Assembly: GCA_013697015.1 (NCBI GenBank)
Contig: JACCXL010000110.1
Coordinates: 1 to 9,943, forward strand
DNA: 9,943 nucleotides
Source of the DNA: Chthoniobacterales bacterium
Lineage (GTDB): Bacteria; Verrucomicrobiota; Verrucomicrobiia; Chthoniobacterales; UBA10450
Direction: 5' to 3'
The position numbers and the translations under genes are program-made. Below are positions 1-5,725 of the stretch, one piece after another; the first letter of the stretch is position 1; every line of letters begins with the position of its first letter. The notes beneath the pieces are model-generated. The model had not been told where the DNA came from, ran no database searches, and was given only the letters and a program-made list of their open reading frames with translations.

Positions 1-1820
1 GCACCCGGATCGGGAGTTTCAAGCTCGCGGCGGGGAATCCCACCCCGACACCGACACCGACACCGACTCCGACACCGACTCCGACACCGACACCCAGCCC
101 CGTGGCGGCGATCCCCGCTTTTAATCCTGCAGCTGGCTCTTATGTCGCCACCACGACCGGCACAAAACCGATCGTCATCTCCGATGCGACCACCGGTTCT
201 TCCATCCGTTACACCAAAGACGGTACCACTCCGACGACCACGACTGGCACGCTGATATCCTCGCCAACGTCGTCCAGCACGCCGAGCGCGACGACACAGC
301 TTGCGGTCGGCTCAACCACGATCAAGGCAATGGCATTCAAGAGCGGCTATGTGAACTCCTCCGTTCTCAGCAGCGCTTACACAATCTCTCCGTCTCCAAC
401 ACCAACACCCACACCAACACCGGCGGCGACAGCGCTGTTCAGCGATGATTTCAACAACAACGTGTTGGATACAACCAAGTGGAAATTAGGGTTGCTCAAC
501 AAAGATTCATCCCAGTGGGACACAAATGTTCCAGCGGCGGAGCAGAATGGTCAGTTGCGGATTGCGCCGCTGGCGAATACTGCAGGTAACAACTACAATG
601 GTTACGTCTCGGTGCGCTCGTGGGATATGACGGGCGCGCAAGCTAGTGTTGAAGTGGTGCAGACAACTAACGGTCCCGGGATGTGCCTCGTTGTGGGATT
701 CGACTACAACAACTGGTATCGCATAGCTTTCTCGGCTGGTTCACTACTGTTGGAAGATCAGGTGAACGGAGTCCGGGGTACAAAGAGCGTGCCTTACAAT
801 AGCTTCCAGCATCGCTTCTGGCGTATCCGTCACAGTTCGGTCGCGGAACAGATTGTCTTCGAGACGAGTCCCGACAGGACTACATGGACAACACAACGGC
901 AGATCCTCAGGAATCTCAGCATCACGGCGATGAAAGCTGAGCTAACGGCTGGTACCTATCAATCAGTCGCTTCACCCGGCACGGCGATCTTCGATAATTT
1001 CCAGCTCACACCGGCGCCCACACCCGCACCGATGCCTGCGGCTCGCGTTTACATGGTACTGTTAGAAAACACGAGCTACGCCACAATCATGAGCAACCCG
1101 TCGCCCATGCCCCATTTGCTGTGGCTCGGCCAAACTTACTCTTATTCTTCAAACTACTACGCCGTCACGCACCCCTCGATTGGCAACTACTTCTCGCTCA
1201 CGACCGGGGAAATCATCACTAACAACGACAGTTACAATACGACCGTCTCTCTGGACAATATCGCGCGCCACCTGATTGCCGTCGGCAAGACATGGAAGGA
1301 GTATTCGGTCGGGCTTCCGTACGTCGGCTACGTCGGCGGCGACTCCGGTGTTTACACGCAGCATCATAACCCGTTTTCTTACTTCTCGGACGTGCGCGGC
1401 ACGTTACAGGCTAACAACCTCGTGCCATTCACCCAGTTCTCGATTGACCTGCAGTCCGGGAAGACTCCGAACTTCAGTTTCATCGTCCCGGATGACGCAC
1501 ACAACGGCCATGGCACGAGCAGCGTGACCGCTAAACAATCGCTGGTCAACGCGGACAGTTGGATTCAAACCAACATCGACCCGATCATCCCCACGCTCGG
1601 ACCAAACGACACAATCGTAATTCTGTTCGACGAATCGAATAGCACGGACACGGCGAACGGAGGAGGACACGTTACGTGGGTAGTCATCGGTCCTGCGATA
1701 AAGCGTGGCTACGTGTCCAGCCTGTTTTACCAGGACCCCAACACCCTGCGTTTTGCCTGTGATCGGCTTGGCATATCGTGCCCTGCGACGGCTGCCGGTA
1801 TCCCTGACGTGTTGCAATGA
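1..1820 (+). CDS. Secreted modular phosphoesterase (acid phosphatase/phospholipase C superfamily), 5'-truncated by window edge
   Basis: The frame is open from position 3 and no start is visible, so the gene begins upstream; the GTG at 102 is an internal Val codon. Order of parts: Thr-Pro linker (about 42-101); chitobiase/beta-hexosaminidase C-terminal-like module (about 114-385, with SIRYTKDGTTPT); second Thr-Pro linker (388-423); a beta-rich concanavalin A-like module (about 430-1007, FSDDFNNN to IFDNFQL); Thr-Pro-Ala linker; and a phosphoesterase domain (about 1041-1817). The last shows the metal/nucleophile motifs of the family: LLENTSY (1062), THPSIGNYF (1170), PDDAHNGHG (1488), LFDES (1623) and GGGHV (1659). 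Known members are secreted and cleave phosphomonoesters or phospholipids; the substrate here cannot be told. The two accessory modules suggest binding to polysaccharide or a surface. GC looks lower than in the later genes. Confidence 0.8.
   Translation, partial: TRIGSFKLAAGNPTPTPTPTPTPTPTPTPTPSPVAAIPAFNPAAGSYVATTTGTKPIVISDATTGSSIRYTKDGTTPTTTTGTLISSPTSSSTPSATTQLAVGSTTIKAMAFKSGYVNSSVLSSAYTISPSPTPTPTPTPAATALFSDDFNNNVLDTTKWKLGLLNKDSSQWDTNVPAAEQNGQLRIAPLANTAGNNYNGYVSVRSWDMTGAQASVEVVQTTNGPGMCLVVGFDYNNWYRIAFSAGSLLLEDQVNGVRGTKSVPYNSFQHRFWRIRHSSVAEQIVFETSPDRTTWTTQRQILRNLSITAMKAELTAGTYQSVASPGTAIFDNFQLTPAPTPAPMPAARVYMVLLENTSYATIMSNPSPMPHLLWLGQTYSYSSNYYAVTHPSIGNYFSLTTGEIITNNDSYNTTVSLDNIARHLIAVGKTWKEYSVGLPYVGYVGGDSGVYTQHHNPFSYFSDVRGTLQANNLVPFTQFSIDLQSGKTPNFSFIVPDDAHNGHGTSSVTAKQSLVNADSWIQTNIDPIIPTLGPNDTIVILFDESNSTDTANGGGHVTWVVIGPAIKRGYVSSLFYQDPNTLRFACDRLGISCPATAAGIPDVLQ
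45..92 (+). repeat. In-frame hexanucleotide tandem repeat encoding a Pro-Thr linker
   Basis: Eight consecutive hexamers of CCGACA or CCGACT encode (Pro-Thr)x8. The unit is a multiple of three, so copy-number change would alter linker length without breaking the frame. Two less regular Thr-Pro stretches lie later in the same gene (388-423 and 1010-1032). These look like flexible interdomain linkers. Confidence 0.9.
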
Positions 1821-1821
1821 A

Positions 1822-1959
1822 ACCATGCCCTCTCTGAGTCGGCTGGCAAAGCGCGCGGTCCGTGCTGCTGGCGGTCTTGGACAGCCAGCCCGCCATTACC
1901 ATTCGGTCCAGGACGTCCGATTTGGCTTTGATGAATTGCGCTTTGAGTTCCTTATCCAT
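1822..1959 (-). pseudogene. Possible truncated ORF following the attC-like site
   Basis: On the minus strand an ATG at 1959-1957 lies 28 nt beyond the end of the attC-like site and opens a lysine-rich, amphipathic N-terminus (MDKELKAQFIKAKSDVLDRM, then VMAGWLSK). The frame stays open to 1684, but below 1820 it runs antisense through the phosphoesterase gene and looks like shadow sequence. Only about 46 residues could be genuine. The position, just after an attC-like site and in its orientation, is where the next cassette gene would start, so this may be a broken cassette ORF. I recognise no family. The rest of 1821-1987 shows no other gene and no convincing terminator. Confidence 0.25.
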
Positions 1960-1987
1960 TTGCGTGATCGCAGATTGCGCGAGCTTC

Positions 1988-2108
1988 GCCTAACGAAAAG
2001 GAGATCTGCGGCTGGCGGGAGACAGCATTGCAGCAGGTTTAAATGTGGAAGTCATCGGAAATGTGGGTCACGGGGCCGCCAGCCGTCAGCTGCATCGCCG
2101 GGTTAGGC
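1988..2108 (-). other. attC-like integron recombination site (cassette site), minus-strand orientation
   Basis: The ends are perfect complementary core boxes: GCCTAAC (1988-1994, RYYYAAC) and GTTAGGC (2102-2108, GTTRRRY). Inside each is an unpaired 5-nt spacer (GAAAA against the complement of CCGGC). Next come complementary L-type arms, CGGCTGGCGG near 2009-2018 and CCGCCAGCCG near 2079-2088, with an unpaired base in the arm. The central segment is variable. The span of 121 bp is within the known attC range. This R-spacer-L architecture with extrahelical bases is what IntI recombinases recognise. No integrase gene and no second site are visible, so it is a lone site. The upstream minus-strand ORF ends with its TAA inside the R'' box, as cassette genes often do. 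Confidence 0.6.
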
Positions 2109-2410
2109 CTCGGTTGTGTGCTTGGACCGCGCATCTGAAATAGCAGATATGAACGCGGGAATCTTAGCGCGAACGGGCTGATGACTGAGAGGAATAGAAA
2201 TAGGCTGGCCGTGCACGATCTCTCGCAAAATGCCTTCGTTGGTGCCGCTGCGAGATAATGCAAAGTAGCGCATCTCCGGGTCGCGTGATGCCTGGCGCGC
2301 GTCTTCGCGGCCTTCATTCCGGCGAGTCGCCACTTGCGTGTGATGGCTGCCTTCTCGCCGGCGTCCTTCATGCGCTTCGACCACGTGACGATCTTCGGGC
2401 GATCTCGCAT
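2103..2410 (-). pseudogene. Small ORF, apparently frameshifted, ending in the attC-like site
   Basis: Two overlapping minus-strand frames each look protein-like over only half their length. The first runs from ATG 2410 (basic, with AAITRKWRLAGMKAAKTRA). The second ends at TAA 2105-2103 (PEMRYFALSRSGTNEG, then IPLSHQPVRAKIPAFISAI). Joining them needs removal of two bases. A GCGCGC run at 2295-2300 lies exactly where they should join, and losing one GC unit would give about 101 residues. The ORF starts 28 nt after the HNH gene stop on the same strand, with GGAG 12 nt before its ATG. I recognise no family. It may instead be two unrelated short frames or a sequencing error. Confidence 0.3.
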
Positions 2411-2438
2411 CTGAATGATTGTCTCCGTGGAGATGAGA

Positions 2439-2744
2439 TCAAAGATCGTGCATCTTGTGACAGTTCGGGCATAAAATCACCAAGTTGGAAATCTCGTTGT
2501 TCTGTCTGCTGCCGTCGATGTGCGCGACCTCCAGTATATCGGGTATTCCGTAGCCGCAGTGGGCGCAGACTGGATCGTAATGGGCAAAAGCTCGCTTGCG
2601 GTAATCAATTCGCTTGGGCGCGAGTGAATTTTCGTCGCGAATGGCCGCGGCATCCTCTGCTTTTAATGGCCGCGGCTGGGCGTGTGCCGGCGGGATCGAG
2701 GCGAGCAAGCCAAACGCACTTGCGAGAAGAACAAAGTACTTCAT
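2439..2744 (-). CDS. Small HNH-family nuclease with an N-terminal signal peptide
   Basis: The 101-residue product has a classical Sec signal peptide (MKYFVLLASAFGLLASIPPA, cleavage after AHA at about residue 22), a short charged stretch, then a complete HNH motif. Four cysteines (C60, C63, C92, C95) form the expected structural zinc site. H75 in AHIDG is the likely general base, with N87 and H96 completing H-N-H. HNH domains are metal-dependent nucleases with a beta-beta-alpha-metal fold, mostly found in restriction, homing and toxin proteins of the cytoplasm. A secretion signal is therefore unusual and points to a periplasmic or secreted role, such as DNA scavenging or a toxin. No immunity partner is evident. 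No Shine-Dalgarno precedes the ATG. It is divergent from the response regulator and upstream of a small ORF and attC-like site on the same strand. Confidence 0.75.
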   Translation of the reverse strand: MKYFVLLASAFGLLASIPPAHAQPRPLKAEDAAAIRDENSLAPKRIDYRKRAFAHYDPVCAHCGYGIPDILEVAHIDGSRQNNEISNLVILCPNCHKMHDL

Positions 2745-2865
2745 GAGGGGCGCAGCTTACGCAAGAACGGAGAGAAAGTGCACGAACAGATACAGGTCAT
2801 TTGGCGCGGAACACCGTGGCGGTTCAAGCGGGGTGCAGCCCCATACGTGAGTGGGCTGTTTGATC

Positions 2866-2920
2866 GTAACAGCAATGTTACTTTTGCTTGCTCCCTGGAT
2901 CATCGGGTTTCTTCTATGAT
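2866..2920 (+). promoter_or_regulatory. Putative autoregulated promoter of the two-component operon
   Basis: The inverted repeat GTAAC-AGCAAT-GTTAC (2866-2881) is followed by TTTTGC and, after a 33-nt gap from the end of the repeat, by the -10-like hexamer TATGAT (2915-2920). There is no good -35, which suits an activator-dependent promoter. Transcription would start near 2926, leaving a leader of about 100 nt before the regulator ATG. The same repeat, tail and spacing recur at 5061-5115. The rest of the 281-bp divergent gap (2745-3025) holds nothing else I can name. Confidence 0.6.
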
Positions 2921-3025
2921 GCAATCCATGACAAGCGCAGGACGCAACCCGCGGACGATCCATGCTCCGAGATTTGCTGCGGTCGTGCCAAGCGCGAGCC
3001 TGCGCTAGCGTGAGGTGCTGAGCGT

Positions 3026-3691
3026 ATGCACATCCTGATTGTTGACGATGAAGTGCGCCTTTCACGCCACGTCGTCTCGGCGTTGACGGAAGCCGGACAT
3101 GACCCCGTCGCCATCTACGACGGAGAAACTGCATTGGGCGAGACCGCCGCGGTGCCGTACGACCTGGTGATTCTGGATGTTGGCTTGCCCGGAATCGACG
3201 GATTCGAAGTCTTGCGAAGACTGCGCGCGCGACATGTGACGAGCCGTGTCCTGATGCTGACCGCGCGCGGCGAGCTAAATGACAGGGTTACTGGCTTGCA
3301 GCTTGGCGCCGATGATTACCTGGCCAAACCATTCGCGATGCAGGAGCTGCTGGCGCGCGTACGAGCCTTGAGCCGCCGTTTTGCGGAGGCGCCCGCGCTC
3401 GTGTTGCAAGTCGCGGACCTGACTTTCGATCTCGCGGCGCATTTGGTGCGGCGCGCCGGCCGCGTCATCGAATTATCAACACGCGAACTGACTTTACTGA
3501 AGGTGTTGATGCGGGAACCGCAGCGCGTCTTTACGCGGACCGAGTTGTGTGAGCGGGTTTGGGAGCGCGAACACGAATACGACATGAAGCTTGTGGAAGT
3601 GTTCATCGGGCGGCTGCGCAAAAAAATCGGAGTGCCGGCTCTCATTCAGACCGTGCGTCATATCGGCTATACAATGGGCGAGCCGAGATGA
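3026..3691 (+). CDS. OmpR/PhoB-family response regulator (CusR/QseB-like)
   Basis: The 221-residue product is a two-component DNA-binding regulator. The receiver domain (about 1-117) has the acidic pocket D7-D8, phospho-acceptor D51 in LVILDVGLPG, switch T79 and K101 in LAKPF. A C-terminal winged-helix domain (about 125-218) carries the family signatures TRELTLLKVL, RVFTRTELCERVW and the recognition-helix region ending in IGRLRKKIG and TVRHIGYTM. The receiver resembles the CusR/QseB branch (RVTGLQLGADDYLAKPFA). GAGG lies about 10 nt before the ATG. The stop overlaps the kinase start (ATGA), so the two are translationally coupled. A repeat upstream of its own gene recurs before the small protein downstream, which suggests both are its targets. 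The stimulus is not identifiable from sequence. Confidence 0.93.
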   Translation: MHILIVDDEVRLSRHVVSALTEAGHDPVAIYDGETALGETAAVPYDLVILDVGLPGIDGFEVLRRLRARHVTSRVLMLTARGELNDRVTGLQLGADDYLAKPFAMQELLARVRALSRRFAEAPALVLQVADLTFDLAAHLVRRAGRVIELSTRELTLLKVLMREPQRVFTRTELCERVWEREHEYDMKLVEVFIGRLRKKIGVPALIQTVRHIGYTMGEPR

Positions 3692-5025
3692 AAAATTGGC
3701 CCTTGCGCTGGAAGACCGCGCTTTACGCGGCGGTTCTCGGAGTGGTGGCGACGATCGCCGGTGCGAGCACGACGTGGTTCGTGATGCGTTATTCCGAGGT
3801 CAGAGCGCTCGACCGCAAAATGGTGGCAGACGCCGCGCACATTTTTCATGTGCTTCGCTCCACCCGAGCTGAGGAGGCCGCGGCCGTGCAGCCGCAGCTC
3901 GCGTCCCTCGCGACGCGGGATCGTCTGTTCGAGTTGCGCGATGGTGGCGGCCGGCTGTTGTATCGTTCATCGGCGCTCGGAGCCAGCGCCCTGAGCGATG
4001 CTCGCACGGAATTGCACAATCAACAGATTGACGGACGCGAGTTCCGCGTGGGCACCTTTGCCGAAAACGGTCTCACCTTGCGCGTCGCGGCTGACAAGAC
4101 GGACGTTAACCGGCTCGGGCTCGACATCGTGCTCGGAATGCTCGCCGCCATTCCGACGGTGCTGCTCGTGGTTGTCTTGGGCGGCCGGTGGGTGGCGCGA
4201 CAAGCGCTCGGCCCCGTCGAAGCGATCCGACAGGCTGCGGCCGGCATCACGGTCAGCAACCTTGCGCAGCGGCTGCCCATGCCCGCCGCCCACGACGAGA
4301 TCGGAGGGCTCGTTTCGGTCCTGAACACGATGCTGGCGCGGTTGCAGGGCAGTTTCGAACAATCGATCCGCTTTTCCGCGGATGCGTCGCATCAATTAAA
4401 AACGCCCATCACCGTGCTCCGCGCGGGCATTGAAGAAATTTTAACTGATCCGGCGACTCCGCCGAAACAGGGATTGCGAGCCCAGGCGCTCCTGCATCAG
4501 GTCCACCAGCTCACATCGACGGCGGAAAATCTCTTGCTTCTCGCGCGGGCCGACGCCGGGCGGTTGGAACTGCAGCGAACGGAATTCGATCTCGTGGAGG
4601 TGCTGGATGGATTGTGCGATGACACGCGCGCCTTGGCGGAGCCAAACGCCCTCACCGTGGAGACCGATCTTCCCGCCCATCTGCCCGTCTGCGCGGACCG
4701 CGCATCTGTTGCGTTGATTGCCCAGAATCTGGTCGAAAATTCGGTGAAATATAATGAACGCGGCGGCGCGGTCCGCATCGCAGGGCGCGCAATTGACGAT
4801 CGAGTTGAGGTTACCGTGGCGAATAATGGCGACGCCATTCCTGCGGAACGGGCTTCGCATATTTTTGATCGCTTCTACCGCGCCCGAGGCGATGGCCGGA
4901 TTCCGGGCCACGGACTCGGGTTGAGTATTGCTCGAGAGCTCGCGGTCGCGCATGGCGGCGCCGTCTCACTCGTTAGGTCCGACGGCGAATGGACCGAATT
5001 TCGATTAACTTTGCCGCGTGCCTAA
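3688..5025 (+). CDS. Membrane sensor histidine kinase, partner of the upstream regulator
   Basis: I chose the ATG at 3688, overlapping the regulator stop by ATGA, because it places the first membrane helix at the N-terminus; the longer open frame from 3559 lies inside the regulator gene. The product has 445 residues: TM1 (about 9-33), a periplasmic sensor region of about 110 residues, TM2 (about 146-168), HAMP (about 167-220), a HisKA helix with phospho-acceptor H235 in DASHQLKTPI, and an ATPase domain with N-box QNLVENSVKY (N351), F-box IFDRFYRA and G2 box GHGLGLSIAREL. The G1 box reads NNGDA where DxGxG is usual, so the adenine-contacting Asp is Asn and the last Gly is Ala. The sensor region has no recognisable domain. 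It should phosphorylate D51 of the neighbouring regulator. Confidence 0.92.
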   Translation: MKNWPLRWKTALYAAVLGVVATIAGASTTWFVMRYSEVRALDRKMVADAAHIFHVLRSTRAEEAAAVQPQLASLATRDRLFELRDGGGRLLYRSSALGASALSDARTELHNQQIDGREFRVGTFAENGLTLRVAADKTDVNRLGLDIVLGMLAAIPTVLLVVVLGGRWVARQALGPVEAIRQAAAGITVSNLAQRLPMPAAHDEIGGLVSVLNTMLARLQGSFEQSIRFSADASHQLKTPITVLRAGIEEILTDPATPPKQGLRAQALLHQVHQLTSTAENLLLLARADAGRLELQRTEFDLVEVLDGLCDDTRALAEPNALTVETDLPAHLPVCADRASVALIAQNLVENSVKYNERGGAVRIAGRAIDDRVEVTVANNGDAIPAERASHIFDRFYRARGDGRIPGHGLGLSIARELAVAHGGAVSLVRSDGEWTEFRLTLPRA

Positions 5026-5060
5026 CGAGTTATGAGCGAGGTCTCACTTCTGCTCGGAAA

Positions 5061-5115
5061 GTAACAAGCGCGTTACCTTTGCCAGCTGGGCGTGGACATC
5101 GCCTCCACTTAGAAT
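5061..5115 (+). promoter_or_regulatory. Putative response-regulator-controlled promoter of the small secreted protein
   Basis: GTAAC-AAGCGC-GTTAC (5061-5076) with a CTTTGC tail matches the site at 2866, with 17 of 22 positions identical including the tail. The -10-like hexamer TAGAAT (5110-5115) begins after the same 33-nt gap. No good -35 is seen. Predicted transcription start is at or next to the ATG at 5121, which would give a leaderless or nearly leaderless mRNA. Confidence 0.55.
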
Positions 5116-5120
5116 CCCGC

Positions 5121-5435
5121 ATGAAGATGAAACTAGTTACAGGACAATGTGCGGCGGCGCTGCTCGCCACCGCGATCACCCTCTCAATCAGTGCACCGGC
5201 GCAAGCGGGTGGTCACGGTGGGCGTGGCGGTGGACGGATGAATAACTCATTCCACCAAAGCGTTAATTCTCACGGACGCCACGGTGGAGGATTCGATGAT
5301 CCCGCTGGCCACAACGCAAACGACAATCACGGCGCACGGCGGGGCGGCCTCGACGACCCAGCCGGGCACGATGCGAACGATGACGCGAACGAGCAAACGG
5401 AACATCATCATCGTCATCGCGGCGGTGGCAAATAA
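5121..5435 (+). CDS. Small secreted His/Gly/Asp-rich protein with internal repeat
   Basis: The frame is open from 4989, but the first 44 codons overlap the kinase end and look non-native. The ATG at 5121 begins a clear Sec signal peptide (MKMKLVTG, then a hydrophobic run ending SAPAQA, cleavage before GG at about residue 29-30). A second in-frame ATG is at 5127. The 104-residue precursor gives a mature protein of about 75 residues that is rich in Gly, His, Asp, Asn and Arg, with no cysteine. Two near copies of GG(F/L)DDPAGH(N/D)AND occur around 5287-5325 and 5344-5382, and the tail is EHHHRHRGGGK. The composition suggests metal binding or a disordered extracytoplasmic protein, but no family is recognised. 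It directly follows the two-component genes, shares their promoter element and is followed by a terminator, so it is probably a target of that system. Confidence 0.7.
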   Translation: MKMKLVTGQCAAALLATAITLSISAPAQAGGHGGRGGGRMNNSFHQSVNSHGRHGGGFDDPAGHNANDNHGARRGGLDDPAGHDANDDANEQTEHHHRHRGGGK

Positions 5436-5501
5436 GCGGAAGCGAGAGAGCCGACGTTTTCGAAATCGAGCACGACTGAGTCTTCAGTTGGTTGACGAGA
5501 G

Positions 5502-5545
5502 GAGCCCTGCCACAGCGCGTGGCAGGGCTCTTGCGTATTAGTTTC
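5502..5545 (+). terminator. Intrinsic terminator after the two-component/small-protein module
   Basis: A perfect 12-bp stem, GAGCCCTGCCAC (5502-5513) with GTGGCAGGGCTC (5519-5530), encloses a 5-nt loop. It is followed by a T-containing but interrupted tail (TTGCGTATTAGTTT). It lies 66 bp after the small-protein stop. The stem is very stable; the U-tract is weak. Confidence 0.7.
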
Positions 5546-5687
5546 GGAGAGACAAACGACCGTCGCGTTTGAGTAAATTCGGCGAACCTTTAGCCTCCGA
5601 TATCGCCAGGTTGCTCGCGCATTTTGGAAGACGTGAGCGACCGACGGCGTCCGTGCCGCAGTAGCTCGCGATGCGTGCGCTTGGGCG

Positions 5688-5716
5688 TTGTGGAACAGGC
5701 CGCGTTCCTCTAGATT
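5688..5716 (+). promoter_or_regulatory. Possible sigma70-type promoter for the CcsA gene
   Basis: TTGTGG (5688-5693) and TAGATT (5711-5716) are separated by 17 nt, and the predicted start lies just before the GTG at 5726. Both hexamers are weak matches, so this is a suggestion based on position and spacing. The remainder of the gap 5546-5725 shows nothing else I can identify. Confidence 0.25.
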
Positions 5717-5725
5717 GCTCATCTC

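Noticed and set aside
45..92. CRISPR-like short repeats
   Set aside because: The units are contiguous hexamers without spacers and encode Pro-Thr in frame.
102..104. GTG as the start of the phosphoesterase gene
   Set aside because: The same frame is open to the window edge and encodes a Thr-Pro linker directly before it, so the GTG is an internal codon.
590..617. GTAAC...GTTAC as a further regulator site
   Set aside because: The spacing is 10 nt rather than 6, no TTTGC tail or -10 follows, and it lies inside a coding region.
4971..5027. Inverted repeat CGTTAGG / CCTAACG as an attC site or terminator
   Set aside because: The order of boxes is the reverse of attC, the 43-nt loop is large, and it lies within the kinase coding region.
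5020..5029. GCCTAACGAG at the end of the kinase gene as an attC R'' box
   Set aside because: It is simply the Ala-stop codons plus flank; no matching GTTRRRY or L arms follow. The same string at the end of gmhA (8530-8539 on the minus strand) is likewise unsupported and probably coincidence.
4989..5120. N-terminal extension of the small secreted protein
   Set aside because: It overlaps the kinase 3' end in another frame and would bury the clear signal peptide that begins at 5121.
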